Source of the DNA: V1-33 sp039795165
Lineage (GTDB): Bacteria > Verrucomicrobiota > Verrucomicrobiia > Verrucomicrobiales > V1-33
Length of the DNA stretch: 64,000 nt
Assembly (NCBI GenBank): GCA_039795165.1
Contig: JBDKER010000025.1
Location: 1-64,000 of the forward strand
Direction of reading: 5' to 3'
Made by a program: the position numbers and the translations under genes. Of this stretch, positions 35,228 through 44,132 are shown one piece after another (within the stretch, counting starts at the first letter, position 1; every line of letters begins with the position of its first letter). The notes below the pieces were generated by a model, which ran no database searches, was not told the DNA's origin, and worked only from the letters and a program-made list of their open reading frames with translations.

Positions 35228-36121
35228 ATGACCACTTACGGAATCCTTCAAGCCCGGCGACTGCTGCTGGCCTGCGTACTGCTGCTGCTGGCCGGGCGGG
35301 CGGCGGCCCAGTTCAACGTGGCGATCAGTGCGGAGCGCACGAATTACATTTCGTATGAGCCCCTTTACGTCAGTGTGACGATCACGAACACGGCGGGCCG
35401 GGATGTGGTGCTGGGGGCTGCGGGTGGAGCGTCATGGATCAACTTCGTGGTGATGAGCGAGCGGGGGGAACCGGTCACGGCGATGGCATCTCCGGCGGCC
35501 GAGCCGATGATGTTCCGGGCTGGGCAGTCTCTGCAGCGGCGCTTCAATCTGCCGCGGTATTTTCATCTGACAGGGTCGGGAGGGTATGTGGTGAAGGCGA
35601 GTGTCTATCATTCCGACCTGCAGCGCTGGGTCAATTCGCGCCCGCTGCGCTTCACGATTCAGCAGGCGCAGAAGCCGCGCTGGGAGAAGTCGATTGCTTT
35701 GCCGAGTGACCACCGCATGGCGGGCAAGTACCGTCGGTATCAGCTGTTCAATTTCCATGACACCACGAAGTCGTATCTGTATGCGCGCATTGTGGATGAA
35801 TCGACTGGGGCGTTCCTGCTGACGATGCCGCTCAACACGCTGATTCCCGACCGCGAGGTGCAGATTCAGATCGATGGCGACCGGGATCTGCATGTGCTTT
35901 CGCTGGGCAGTCCGGGGATCTGGGTGTATCAGGAGGTGAATGCGGATGGGAAGATTCTGAAGCAGGATTTCTACCAGGTGAAGCGTGGGTCGCCGAAGCT
36001 GGAATTGTCCGATTCCGGGAAGGTGTCGGTGGTGGGGGCGAAGCCGTATGAGGCGGAATCTCCCAAGCGCGACAAGTTCCGCGGGACGGGTGACCGTCCT
36101 GAGGGAGTGCCTCTTGATTGA
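35228..36121 (+). CDS. Secreted beta-rich protein of unknown function
   Basis: A 297-residue protein with a clear signal peptide (basic N-terminus, Leu-rich core LLLACVLLLLAGRAAA, cleavage about residue 26). Residues 28-145 read like an Ig-like or transglutaminase-accessory beta sandwich (YISYEPLYVSVTITNTAGRD, YFHLTGSGGYVVKASVYHSD). Residues 150-260 form a second beta domain, followed by a charged tail rich in Lys/Arg/Pro. No enzymatic motif is seen. It starts 6 bases after the pseudokinase fusion gene and its stop lies 5 bases before the amidase ATG, so it is very likely cotranscribed and works with them in the periplasm. Confidence 0.75.
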   Translation: MTTYGILQARRLLLACVLLLLAGRAAAQFNVAISAERTNYISYEPLYVSVTITNTAGRDVVLGAAGGASWINFVVMSERGEPVTAMASPAAEPMMFRAGQSLQRRFNLPRYFHLTGSGGYVVKASVYHSDLQRWVNSRPLRFTIQQAQKPRWEKSIALPSDHRMAGKYRRYQLFNFHDTTKSYLYARIVDESTGAFLLTMPLNTLIPDREVQIQIDGDRDLHVLSLGSPGIWVYQEVNADGKILKQDFYQVKRGSPKLELSDSGKVSVVGAKPYEAESPKRDKFRGTGDRPEGVPLD

Positions 36122-36126
36122 AGCGG

Positions 36127-36750
36127 ATGAAAAGCGGCATGTCTGCGGGATCTTTGTGCGTGGGTCGGTGGCTGGTGCTCCTTCTGCTGTGGGTGGGAGG
36201 CGGCGTGGTCCATGCGGGCCGGTTCAGCCGGGTGGTGATCGACCCTGGCCATGGGGGCTATGATAATGGGGCGAAGATTGGCCACATTTACGAGAAGCAT
36301 CTGGCGCTCGATGTATCGTACCGGCTGAAGGAGTATCTGGCGAAGAAGGGCGTGAAGTCTGAACTGACGCGGTCGCGCGACATTTTTCTGCCGCTGGAGC
36401 AGCGGTCGGCGGTGGCCAACCGGATCCGCGGGAGCATTTTTGTGAGTGTTCACTTCAACTGGGCGAGCTATGGCGGGCCGAATGGGACGGAGACCTTTTA
36501 TTTCAGCGGGGAGGGGTCGAAGCTGGCGAGTGCGATTCAGACGAGCATTGCGGCGGCGCTGAAGACGACGAACCGGGGAGTGAAGTTTGCGAGGTTCAAG
36601 GTGATCCGGACGGCGACGGTACCTGCGGCGCTCATTGAGGGCGGCTTTATTTCGACGGCGACCGAGCGGTCCCGCATTCTTGATCCGCGGTACCGTCAGC
36701 GGCTCGCGGAGGCGATTGGGAATGGCATTCTGAGGTTCCGCAGTCTGTGA
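36127..36750 (+). CDS. Periplasmic N-acetylmuramoyl-L-alanine amidase (Amidase_3)
   Basis: A 207-residue zinc amidase that cleaves the MurNAc-L-Ala bond of peptidoglycan. It has an N-terminal signal (LVLLLLWVGGGVVHA, cleavage about residue 30). Zinc-site and catalytic residues are H42 in VIDPGHGGYDNGA, E56 in YEKHLALDVS, the His of FVSVHFNWAS, and the C-terminal Glu in ALIEGGFIS. It has only the catalytic domain, with no SPOR, AMIN or LysM targeting module. It may therefore depend on partners such as the three genes before it in this operon. ATG at 36127 is used; an overlapping TTG at 36118 is less likely. A lipoprotein paralog lies at 58070. Confidence 0.92.
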   Translation: MKSGMSAGSLCVGRWLVLLLLWVGGGVVHAGRFSRVVIDPGHGGYDNGAKIGHIYEKHLALDVSYRLKEYLAKKGVKSELTRSRDIFLPLEQRSAVANRIRGSIFVSVHFNWASYGGPNGTETFYFSGEGSKLASAIQTSIAAALKTTNRGVKFARFKVIRTATVPAALIEGGFISTATERSRILDPRYRQRLAEAIGNGILRFRSL

Positions 36751-36813
36751 GGCTTGCCGGGCGGTGGCTGGTTTGTCTGTTGAAGCGGAGGAGGCATGAG
36801 GGAAGGGGAGGGC

Positions 36814-38178
36814 ATGCAGTATGTATCGACGCGGGGCGGAGTGCGCCCGCACAGTTTTCTGGAGGCCGTGGAGGCTGGGCTGGCTCCGGATGGCGGGTTG
36901 TTTGTGCCGGTGGAGCTGCCTGACATCCGGTCGCGGCTGAGTGAATGGGAGGGATTGCCGTATGCGGAACTGGCGGGGGAATTTCTCGCGTTGTTCGGGC
37001 CGGAACTGGCGCGGGAGGAATGGCGGGGTTTGACGGCGGAGGCATACGGCGGGTTTGCGGATCCGGATGTGGCTCCCCTTGTGCGGCTGGACGGGCAGAC
37101 CTTCGTGCTGGAGCTGTTTCATGGGCCGACGCTCGCGTTTAAGGATTTTGCGCTGCAGTTGCTGGGTTTGCTCTACAAGCGGCTGGTGGCCGCCAGCGGC
37201 AAGCGGTTGACGGTGCTGGGGGCGACATCCGGGGACACGGGTTCGGCGGCGATTCATGGCTGTCTGGGCCGCGAGGGCATCTCAATTTTCATACTTTATC
37301 CGGACGGCCGGGTGGCTCCGCTGCAGGAACGTCAGATGGCGTGCACCGGGGCGGCGAATGTCTTTGCGATGCCTGTGCCGGGGACTTTTGATGATGCGCA
37401 GCGGGTGGTGAAGGAAGTATTCCGGGACCATGCCTTTGCGGAGGAGGTGAATCTTGTGGCGGTCAATTCGATCAACATCGCGAGGGTGCTGGCGCAGTGT
37501 GTGTACTACCTGCATGCGTGGCGGCGGCTGCCTGCGGACGTGCGGGCCGGCGCGGAATTCGTGGTGCCGACGGGGAATTTCGGGAATGTGCTGGCGGGAT
37601 GGCTGCTGCAGAAGATGGGGCTGCCGGTGGGGGGGTTCCGGGTGGCGACCAATCAGAACGACATTCTGTGGCGGTTCTTCACGACCGGGGTGTATGAACA
37701 GCGAGGCGTTGAGCCGAGCTGTGCCCCGAGCATGGACATCCAGGCAGCCTCGAATTTCGAGCGATACCTGTATTACCATTACGGGGGAGATCCGGGGCGG
37801 ACGGTGGCAGTCATGGAGACGGTGGCGCGTTCCGGGTGTCATGAAGCCGGCGGGGTGCCTGTCGGCACGATCCGGGCCTCGCGCATGAGCGATGCGGAGA
37901 TTGTTCCGGCGATCCGGATGGTGCAGGAACGATGGGGGTATGTTGTCGATCCGCACACGGCCTGTGGATTCGGGGAACTGGCAGACGGGAGGGTCAGTGT
38001 GGTGCTGGCGACGGCCAGTCCGGCCAAATTCCCCGAAACCGTGGCTGCCGCCACGGGCGTGGAGCCGCGCCATCCTTTCCTTGAAGCATTGAAGGACAAG
38101 CCCTTGCAGCGATGGCCGGTCGAGCCCGACGCTGGAGCCGTGAAGGCCTTTCTGCGGGCGCACCGGGGCAAGGCATGA
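36814..38178 (+). CDS. thrC: Threonine synthase
   Basis: A 454-residue PLP enzyme converting O-phosphohomoserine to threonine. The opening MQYVSTRGGVRPHSFLEAV is the typical ThrC start, so ATG at 36814 is preferred over 36796. GGAAGG seven bases upstream supports it. The PLP Lys is in FHGPTLAFKDFALQ (K110 from this start), the phosphate-binding loop is ATSGDTGSAA, and VPTGNFGNVLAGW is the third landmark. It lies 63 bases after the amidase on the same strand. Cotranscription with the envelope operon is possible but no functional tie is evident. No hom or thrB gene is present. Confidence 0.95.
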   Translation: MQYVSTRGGVRPHSFLEAVEAGLAPDGGLFVPVELPDIRSRLSEWEGLPYAELAGEFLALFGPELAREEWRGLTAEAYGGFADPDVAPLVRLDGQTFVLELFHGPTLAFKDFALQLLGLLYKRLVAASGKRLTVLGATSGDTGSAAIHGCLGREGISIFILYPDGRVAPLQERQMACTGAANVFAMPVPGTFDDAQRVVKEVFRDHAFAEEVNLVAVNSINIARVLAQCVYYLHAWRRLPADVRAGAEFVVPTGNFGNVLAGWLLQKMGLPVGGFRVATNQNDILWRFFTTGVYEQRGVEPSCAPSMDIQAASNFERYLYYHYGGDPGRTVAVMETVARSGCHEAGGVPVGTIRASRMSDAEIVPAIRMVQERWGYVVDPHTACGFGELADGRVSVVLATASPAKFPETVAAATGVEPRHPFLEALKDKPLQRWPVEPDAGAVKAFLRAHRGKA

Positions 38179-38267
38179 ATTCCCTCTGGGCGAATTGCGG
38201 AAAGTCTCACCCTTGACACCGCGATTCCGTCAGGGCATCGGATGATGAACACACCCGAAAACACTCC

Positions 38268-39032
38268 ATGAGAAAAGACTATCTTGCGGCCTGCATGGCC
38301 ATTGGAACCGTGGCGACCGCCGAGGCGGCGTCGATTGCTGTTAATTTTTCCGAGAATGACGGAAATCAGGGCTGGGGCGATCCGGCGGCACTGATTGGAC
38401 CGACGGCAATTCCGGCGGGAAATTTCAACACAACGAACAATCCTCCGGGATCGGTGATTCTGCCGACGCGGACGGGTACGCTGGCTTCCGGATCGCTGAG
38501 TGGGCTGGTTGACAGCAATGGGGTGGCGACGACGGCGGCAATCACATGGAATTCGAGTAACACGTGGTGGAACGGGGATGGCACGGGTGATGACCAGGCC
38601 CGTCTGGCGGTGGGGTATCTTGATGACGGTGGCTCGGGCGTCTCGCTGACGCTGACGAACATCCCGTATGCCGAGTACCGGGTGTATGGCCTGCTGGCCA
38701 GTGACCAATCGGCCACTCTCTACACCGCGCAGGACTTTACGGTCAATGGCGTGGCAGTACTGGGCGGTCAGGCACAGGCGCATGCGACCATGGGGAGCAG
38801 CCTTGCGGCCACGGGTTCGCAGTGGAGCCTGCTGACGGCGACGCAGGCTGGCAACTACTGGCTGAGCGGAACGACGACGGGTGCGACCCTGACGATTGCA
38901 GGCGCGCCCCGCGCCGGCGATGCGCGTGGCAGCATCACGGGCATCATCATTGAGCAGGTTCCGGAGCCGGGTTCGGCGGTGCTGGGCGCAGCGGCGCTGA
39001 TTGGTGTGGGTGCTCGTCGCCGGCGGAACTGA
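38268..39032 (+). CDS. PEP-CTERM sorted exported protein
   Basis: A 254-residue protein with an N-terminal signal (cleavage after AEA, about residue 20). The body is Gly/Thr/Asn/Ser-rich and predicted to be beta-rich. It ends with a PEP-CTERM sorting signal: VPEPG at 231-235, a hydrophobic helix and a final basic RRRR cluster. Exosortase would cleave there and release the protein to the surface or matrix. The motif is common in Verrucomicrobia; the body gives no function. A TTGACA element at 38213-38218 could be part of its promoter, but no good -10 lies at the right distance. A strong terminator follows at 39065. Confidence 0.88.
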   Translation: MRKDYLAACMAIGTVATAEAASIAVNFSENDGNQGWGDPAALIGPTAIPAGNFNTTNNPPGSVILPTRTGTLASGSLSGLVDSNGVATTAAITWNSSNTWWNGDGTGDDQARLAVGYLDDGGSGVSLTLTNIPYAEYRVYGLLASDQSATLYTAQDFTVNGVAVLGGQAQAHATMGSSLAATGSQWSLLTATQAGNYWLSGTTTGATLTIAGAPRAGDARGSITGIIIEQVPEPGSAVLGAAALIGVGARRRRN

Positions 39033-39064
39033 GGTTCTGGCCGTGGCAAGGCCCTGAAATGATC

Positions 39065-39102
39065 AGCCGACCGTTCCGCATGCCGGAGCGGTCGGCTTTT
39101 TT
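39065..39102 (+). terminator. Rho-independent terminator after the PEP-CTERM gene
   Basis: AGCCGACCGTTCCG (39065-39078) pairs with CGGAGCGGTCGGCT (39084-39097) through 14 bp, including one T-G pair, with a 5-base loop. The T-run is TTTTTT at 39097-39102. It lies 32 bases after the stop codon and 11 bases before the halogenase ATG. Confidence 0.9.
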
Positions 39103-39113
39103 CTGGAAACCAC

Positions 39114-40601
39114 ATGATTGCAAAAGTGCTGGTGCTGGGGGGCGGGTCGGCCGGGATGATGGCGGCGATCACGCTGAAGCGTGTGCTGCCGCATCTTGAG
39201 GTACGGGTCGTGCGGAGTCCGGAGATTGGGATCATTGGGGTGGGTGAGGGCACCACGCCGTATTTTCCGGTTCATCTGCATCGGTTCCTGCGGCTGCCGC
39301 CACAGGACTTCTATGCGCGGGCGCAGCCGACGTGGAAGCTGGGGATCCGGTTTCTGTGGGGTGAGCGCCCGGAGTTTCCGTATACCTTTGACCAGCAGTT
39401 TTCGGTGCGGTTCACGGATCTGCCGCGGAACAATGGATTCTACTGCGGGGAGGAACTGAGCGACATGAGTTTGTCGGCGGCGCTCATGGCGCGGCGGAAG
39501 GCGTTTGTGCGGGATGAGCGCGGGCAGCCGGTCATCCCGGTGAGCGGGGTGGCGTATCACATCGAGAACATCAAGCTGGTGGGGTATCTTGAGTGGCAGG
39601 CGGCGGCCCTGGGGGTGATCATCGAGGATGATCTGGTGGAAACGGTGCAGCGGGAGGGAGACGTTGTGCGGTCGGTCCAACTGCAGAAGGGGGGCGAGCG
39701 GTCGGCGGATTTCTTCATTGATGCCTCGGGGTTTCATGCCCGCATCATCGGGCGGGAGTTTGGGGAACCATTCATTGGTTTTGGCGATTCTCTCTTCTGT
39801 GACCGCGCGGTGATTGGGCCGCGGGAGCGTGGGGAGGGGGAGCCGATTGATCCGTATACGACAGCGGAGACGATGGATCATGGCTGGTGCTGGCGGATTG
39901 ATCATGAGCATCATGTGAACCGGGGGTATGTGTATGCGTCGGCGTTTGTTTCGGATGAGGAGGCCGAGGCGGAATTCCGCCGGAAGAATCCGGGGGTTGG
40001 GGCGACGCGGGTGGTGCCGTTCCGTTCCGGGAGGTATCGGCGTTCGTGGATTGGGAATGTGGTGGCGGTGGGGAATGCGGCTGGATTTGTGGAACCGCTG
40101 GAGGCGACGGCTCTCATGATTCTGTGTGCGCAGTGCCGCACGGTGGCCGAGTCGCTGGTGGATTCGCTGGGTGAGCCGGGGCCGCGGCTACGGGATGTCT
40201 ACAACCGCTTCATGGGAGCGCGCTGGGATGAGATCCGGGATTTTCTGGCGCTGCATTACCGTTTCAATACACGCCTGAACACGCCATTCTGGGAGCATTG
40301 CCGGAGGGAGACGGCGCTGCATGGGGCGCAGGAGGTGGTGGATTTTCATGAGGAGAACGGCCCCAGTCTGCTGGCAAAGGCGCTCTGCCTGTCCGACAGT
40401 GATCAGTTCGGAATCGAGGGTTATCTGGCGATGCTGGTGGGGATGAGGGTTCCGCACCGCAAGCGTCATGAGCCTGAGCCATGGGAACGCGAGCGGCTGG
40501 CGGCGCACCGGGCGGTTTTTGCGCACCGGGCGGAGCGGGCCATTTCCGTGGCCGAGGCGCTCCGGACGATCCGTGATCCGCGCTGGGTGTGGACGCCGTG
40601 A
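39114..40601 (+). CDS. Flavin-dependent tryptophan-halogenase family protein
   Basis: A 495-residue FADH2-dependent halogenase-family protein. The FAD-binding GGGSAG lies at residues 9-14. The essential Lys that carries the chloramine/HOCl intermediate fits K75 in PTWKLGIRF. The family WxWxIP motif appears as GWCWRID, with Asp in place of Pro. VGNAAGFVEPLEATAL is the second FAD contact. Relatives chlorinate or brominate tryptophan, indoles or phenols. There is no NRPS/PKS cluster, flavin reductase or transporter beside it, so the substrate is unknown. It follows the PEP-CTERM terminator after 11 bases, leaving little room for a separate promoter, and converges with the AraC regulator gene. 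Confidence 0.9.
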   Translation: MIAKVLVLGGGSAGMMAAITLKRVLPHLEVRVVRSPEIGIIGVGEGTTPYFPVHLHRFLRLPPQDFYARAQPTWKLGIRFLWGERPEFPYTFDQQFSVRFTDLPRNNGFYCGEELSDMSLSAALMARRKAFVRDERGQPVIPVSGVAYHIENIKLVGYLEWQAAALGVIIEDDLVETVQREGDVVRSVQLQKGGERSADFFIDASGFHARIIGREFGEPFIGFGDSLFCDRAVIGPRERGEGEPIDPYTTAETMDHGWCWRIDHEHHVNRGYVYASAFVSDEEAEAEFRRKNPGVGATRVVPFRSGRYRRSWIGNVVAVGNAAGFVEPLEATALMILCAQCRTVAESLVDSLGEPGPRLRDVYNRFMGARWDEIRDFLALHYRFNTRLNTPFWEHCRRETALHGAQEVVDFHEENGPSLLAKALCLSDSDQFGIEGYLAMLVGMRVPHRKRHEPEPWERERLAAHRAVFAHRAERAISVAEALRTIRDPRWVWTP

Positions 40602-40614
40602 GGGGCGTGCCGCA

Positions 40615-41601
40615 TCAGTCAGGCATCGTTCCCCGGCGTCTGGCGAGGGTCCGGGTGGGGCCTTCGCCGAAGAGTGTGCGGTAATCGGCAGCGAAGCGGC
40701 CGAGGTGCCAGAAGCCCCATTCGAGGGCGATGCGTTTGATGGTGCCGGGTTTTGGTTCCGAGGCGATGAGGCAGCGGCGGACGCCATGGAGCCGCTGGTG
40801 CAGCAGGTAGCTCTTGGGGCTGATGTCGAGGAGGTCGCGGCAGAGGGTTTCGAGGCCGCGGCGGCTGAGTCCGACCGCGGCACAGAGGTCGTTGGTGCAG
40901 AGTGGTTGTCCGAGGTTGGCGTGGATGAAGTCGCGGGTGGCGCGCAGTTTCTGGAAGCGTCGGCTCAAGCGGCTGTCACTTGCGGGACGATGTGCGGAGC
41001 ATCCGCTGCGGAAGGCCACGGCGAAGGCGTCGATGACTTCTGTTTCTGCGAGTGCGAGGATTCGTGCGGTGTCGGGGTCCTGTCCCTGCCGTTCTGCGAG
41101 GGGGCGCAGTCCGGCGACCAGATTGTTGATCTGGCGGAGCGCGGCAGGGTCAGGCATGAGGGCGGCGCTCCGCGAAAGGATGGAGTCGGTGGCCTCTGGA
41201 AAATGGGTCGCGAGGGCAGTGAGGAAGGTGGCGGTGGGAATGGTGAGGGTGATGGTGCCGAAACCGGCTGGGGTGATGACTTCGATGTCGCCGCCCGGCT
41301 GGTACCAGCCGAGGATGCCCGGTCCGTGCGTCATGCTGAAGTGGAAGGATTTTGCCGGCTGCGGGCAATCGTTGGAATAGATGAGGGTGAAGCAGTCGCG
41401 TGCGGTGGTGCCGGTCACGGCAAAGCCTGGCCCGAGGCTGGCGGTGTCGAGGGTGCTGCCGGCGAAGGCGATTCTTGAGATTTCGCTGACTGCCGGGCGG
41501 CTGGTTAGCTGGCAGGGATCGAGGTCGGCTCCGCGGATCGCTCCCATGAGCTGTTCGGGGTCGGAGAAGCGGGCGAGAAAGGCGGGAGGGGCGGTGACCA
41601 C
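40615..41601 (-). CDS. AraC family transcriptional regulator
   Basis: A 328-residue regulator. The C-terminal 100 residues are an AraC/XylS double helix-turn-helix: RATRDFIHANLGQPLCTNDL, CAAVGLSRRGLETLCRDLLD, and the second helix pair ALEWGFWHLGRFAADYRTLF followed by GEGPT. The N-terminal 220 residues are a ligand or cupin-like sensing domain of the AraC-binding-like type. The start is GTG at 41601. It is divergent from the arylsulfatase gene across 145 bases that carry two TATGGA-type repeats 21 bp apart, the usual AraC half-site spacing. It therefore probably controls that gene, and perhaps itself. Confidence 0.92.
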   Translation of the reverse strand: MVTAPPAFLARFSDPEQLMGAIRGADLDPCQLTSRPAVSEISRIAFAGSTLDTASLGPGFAVTGTTARDCFTLIYSNDCPQPAKSFHFSMTHGPGILGWYQPGGDIEVITPAGFGTITLTIPTATFLTALATHFPEATDSILSRSAALMPDPAALRQINNLVAGLRPLAERQGQDPDTARILALAETEVIDAFAVAFRSGCSAHRPASDSRLSRRFQKLRATRDFIHANLGQPLCTNDLCAAVGLSRRGLETLCRDLLDISPKSYLLHQRLHGVRRCLIASEPKPGTIKRIALEWGFWHLGRFAADYRTLFGEGPTRTLARRRGTMPD

Positions 41602-41648
41602 AGTGGGGGACGCTGCCGGAAAGTCCGCCGCTCAACAAGTCTGATCTG

Positions 41649-41682
41649 TATGGAATTGCGCAAAACGGATATGGATTGTGCG
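41649..41682. promoter_or_regulatory. Direct-repeat operator candidate, 21-bp period, between araC-type and arylsulfatase genes
   Basis: TATGGAATTGCGC (41649-41661) and TATGGATTGTGCG (41670-41682) are direct repeats; the first eight bases differ at one position. Start-to-start spacing is 21 bp, two helical turns, as in classical AraC half-sites. They lie in the spacer between an AraC-family gene and its divergent neighbour, 65-98 bases before the arylsulfatase ATG. Confidence 0.5.
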
Positions 41683-41746
41683 GGAAGCGTATCGACAGGG
41701 CGAGGCCGGGGCGCGATGCTATCAATAGAGATAAGAGTCTGCTGCC

Positions 41747-44113
41747 ATGAAAAAGTCCGTCCATTTGCCGCTGCCGCTCCTGAGCGGGTTTGTTGTTAGT
41801 CTGCTGGGGTCCTTGTCGGGGGTCGCCGGCTCGGCAGCCGGAGGAATGGACCGGACGGTGCTTCCGATTGTGGGGCCGGAACCTGCGGTCATCGAGACGG
41901 TGGATGCGCGGGATGCGAGGGCTCCGGAGCGTTTCGAGGTGAGGGCACCGGAGGGTGCTCCCAATGTGGTGGTGGTGCTGATTGACGATATTGGATTCGG
42001 TCACAGTTCTGCGTTTGGCGGTCCGATCCGGATGCCGACGCTCGAGCGCATGGCGAAGCAGGGATTGAAGTACAATCGGTTTCACACGACGGCGCTCTGC
42101 AGCCCGACGCGGGTGGCGCTGCTGACCGGGCACAATCACCATGCCAACAATGCGGGAGCGATCATGGAAGTGGCGACTGGTTTTCCGGGAAACACGGGGA
42201 TCCGTCCGCGCAGCATCACGCCGCTTGCGGAAATTCTGCGGCAGAATGGATTCAGCACGGCAGCCTTCGGCAAGTATCATGAGACGCCGCCGTGGGAAGT
42301 CTCGGTTTCCGGTCCATACGACCGTTGGCCGACGGGGTCGGGCTTCGACAAATTCTATGGATTCATCGGAGGAGAGACCAATCAATGGGCTCCGGCCATT
42401 TATGATGGGGTGACCCGGGTCGAGCACCGGAAGTCGCCTGACTATCATTTCACGGTGGACATGACGGATCAGGCGATGCGCTGGGTCAGTGCGCAGCAGT
42501 CGCTGACGCCGGAAAAGCCCTTCTATCTGTATTTTGCGACGGGGGCGACGCATGCGCCGCATCATGCGCCGAAGGAATGGATCGCGAAGTACAAAGGGGA
42601 ATTTGCGGGTGGCTGGGACAAGCTGCGGGAGCAGACCTTTGCCCGGCAGAAGCAGTTGGGAGTGATTCCTGCGGGCACGCAGCTGACGCCGCGTCCGGCG
42701 GAGATTCCGTCATGGGAAAGCACGTCAGCGGAGCAGAGGCGGCTTTTCGAGAGGCAGATGGAGACCTTTGCGGGGTTTGCCGAGCATACGGATCATGAGG
42801 TGGGACGGCTGATGGCGCAGCTGGAGGCGATTGGAGAACTCGAGAATACGCTCTTCTTCTATATTGTGGGGGACAACGGGGCCAGTGCCGAAGGCGGGCC
42901 TGAGGGGACTTACAACGAGATGATGGCGCTCAATGGGATTGTTGGGAAGGCTGATCAGATGATGTCGCATCTGGAGACCTGGGGTGGGCCGATGACGTAT
43001 CCTCACTTTGCGATTGGCTGGGCATGGGCTGGCAACACGCCGTTTCAGTGGACGAAGCAGGTGGCGAGTCATTTCGGGGGGACGCGCAATGGGATGGTGC
43101 TGCACTGGCCGAAGGGGATGAAGGCAGCGGGCGGTGCGGTGCGCAGTCAGTTCCATCATGTGGTCGATGTGGCTCCGACGGTGCTGGAGGCGGCGGGTTT
43201 GCCCCAGCCGAAGATGGTCAATGGCGTGGCGCAGCGGCCCATGGATGGGGTTTCCATGCTTTATTCGGTGAATGCGGCGGACGCTCCGGAGAGGCACACG
43301 ACGCAGTATTTCGAGATTTTCGGGAACCGCGGGATTTACCACGAGGGCTGGGTGGCGTGCACGCGGCATTCCATTCCGTGGCTTATGGCAGAGAATCCGC
43401 CCCTCAAGGACGATGTGTGGGAACTCTATCATGTGGAGGAGGATTTCAGTCAGGCCCGCAATCTTGCGGCTGAGAAGCCGGAGAAGCTCCGGGAACTGCA
43501 GGCTGTGTTCGACCGGGAAGCGGTGCGGAACCGGGTGTATCCGATTGATGACCGGCGCTCCGAGCGATTCAATGCTGCCATCGCGGGTCGTCCCGATCTG
43601 ATGGGTGGGCGGAAGTCGCTGACGGTTTATCCAGGGATGACTGGGATGATGGAAAATGCGTTCATCAATGTGAAGGGTGTGCATCACACGGTGACTGCCG
43701 AGATTGAGGTTCCGGATGACAAGGCCAGCGGAGTGATCATTGCCCAGGCGGGTTACTTTGGAGGATGGGCGGTTTATCTGAAGGACGGGCGGCCGCATCA
43801 TGAATACAATTACTTTGCCCTTGAGCGGACGAATATAGGGTCGCCGAAGCCGCTGACGGCGGGGCGGCATACGGTGCGTTATGAATTCATTCCGGAATCG
43901 GCGCGGCCGGGAGCGGGAGGCCGCTCCATTCTGTCGGTCGATGGCCAGCAGGTGGCCGAGGCTCACATTCCCAAGACGCAGCCGTTTGGATTCTCCGGGG
44001 ACGAGGGTGCCGATGTTGGTTCGGATGGCGAGACCAATGTGTCGCCGGACTACCCGCAGCACGGCAATGAGTTCACTGGAACCATCCGGAAAGTGACAGT
44101 CGAGTTGAAGTGA
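41747..44113 (+). CDS. Exported arylsulfatase (type I, Cys-type)
   Basis: A 788-residue sulfatase with a signal peptide (about 1-30). Metal-binding D80-D81 lie in VVVVLIDDIGFGHSSAF. The formylglycine motif is C118-S-P-T-R in TTALCSPTRVALLTG. Further ligands are in the FGKYHE region, ATGATHAPHHAPKEW and FYIVGDNGAS. The C-terminal 130 residues form a beta-sandwich extension. Length and motifs fit the bacterial arylsulfatase group of about 750-800 residues. It releases sulfate from aryl or carbohydrate sulfates once Cys118 is oxidised. The FGE-like domain at 33374 lacks the needed cysteines, so the activating enzyme must be elsewhere. Expression is probably set by the divergent AraC regulator. 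Confidence 0.94.
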   Translation: MKKSVHLPLPLLSGFVVSLLGSLSGVAGSAAGGMDRTVLPIVGPEPAVIETVDARDARAPERFEVRAPEGAPNVVVVLIDDIGFGHSSAFGGPIRMPTLERMAKQGLKYNRFHTTALCSPTRVALLTGHNHHANNAGAIMEVATGFPGNTGIRPRSITPLAEILRQNGFSTAAFGKYHETPPWEVSVSGPYDRWPTGSGFDKFYGFIGGETNQWAPAIYDGVTRVEHRKSPDYHFTVDMTDQAMRWVSAQQSLTPEKPFYLYFATGATHAPHHAPKEWIAKYKGEFAGGWDKLREQTFARQKQLGVIPAGTQLTPRPAEIPSWESTSAEQRRLFERQMETFAGFAEHTDHEVGRLMAQLEAIGELENTLFFYIVGDNGASAEGGPEGTYNEMMALNGIVGKADQMMSHLETWGGPMTYPHFAIGWAWAGNTPFQWTKQVASHFGGTRNGMVLHWPKGMKAAGGAVRSQFHHVVDVAPTVLEAAGLPQPKMVNGVAQRPMDGVSMLYSVNAADAPERHTTQYFEIFGNRGIYHEGWVACTRHSIPWLMAENPPLKDDVWELYHVEEDFSQARNLAAEKPEKLRELQAVFDREAVRNRVYPIDDRRSERFNAAIAGRPDLMGGRKSLTVYPGMTGMMENAFINVKGVHHTVTAEIEVPDDKASGVIIAQAGYFGGWAVYLKDGRPHHEYNYFALERTNIGSPKPLTAGRHTVRYEFIPESARPGAGGRSILSVDGQQVAEAHIPKTQPFGFSGDEGADVGSDGETNVSPDYPQHGNEFTGTIRKVTVELK

Positions 44114-44132
44114 TCCGGCTGATGTGCGGGTT

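Noticed and set aside
38213..38246. TTGACA upstream of the PEP-CTERM gene as a full promoter
   Set aside because: No -10-like hexamer at 16-18 bases; the nearest partial match lies 22 bases away.
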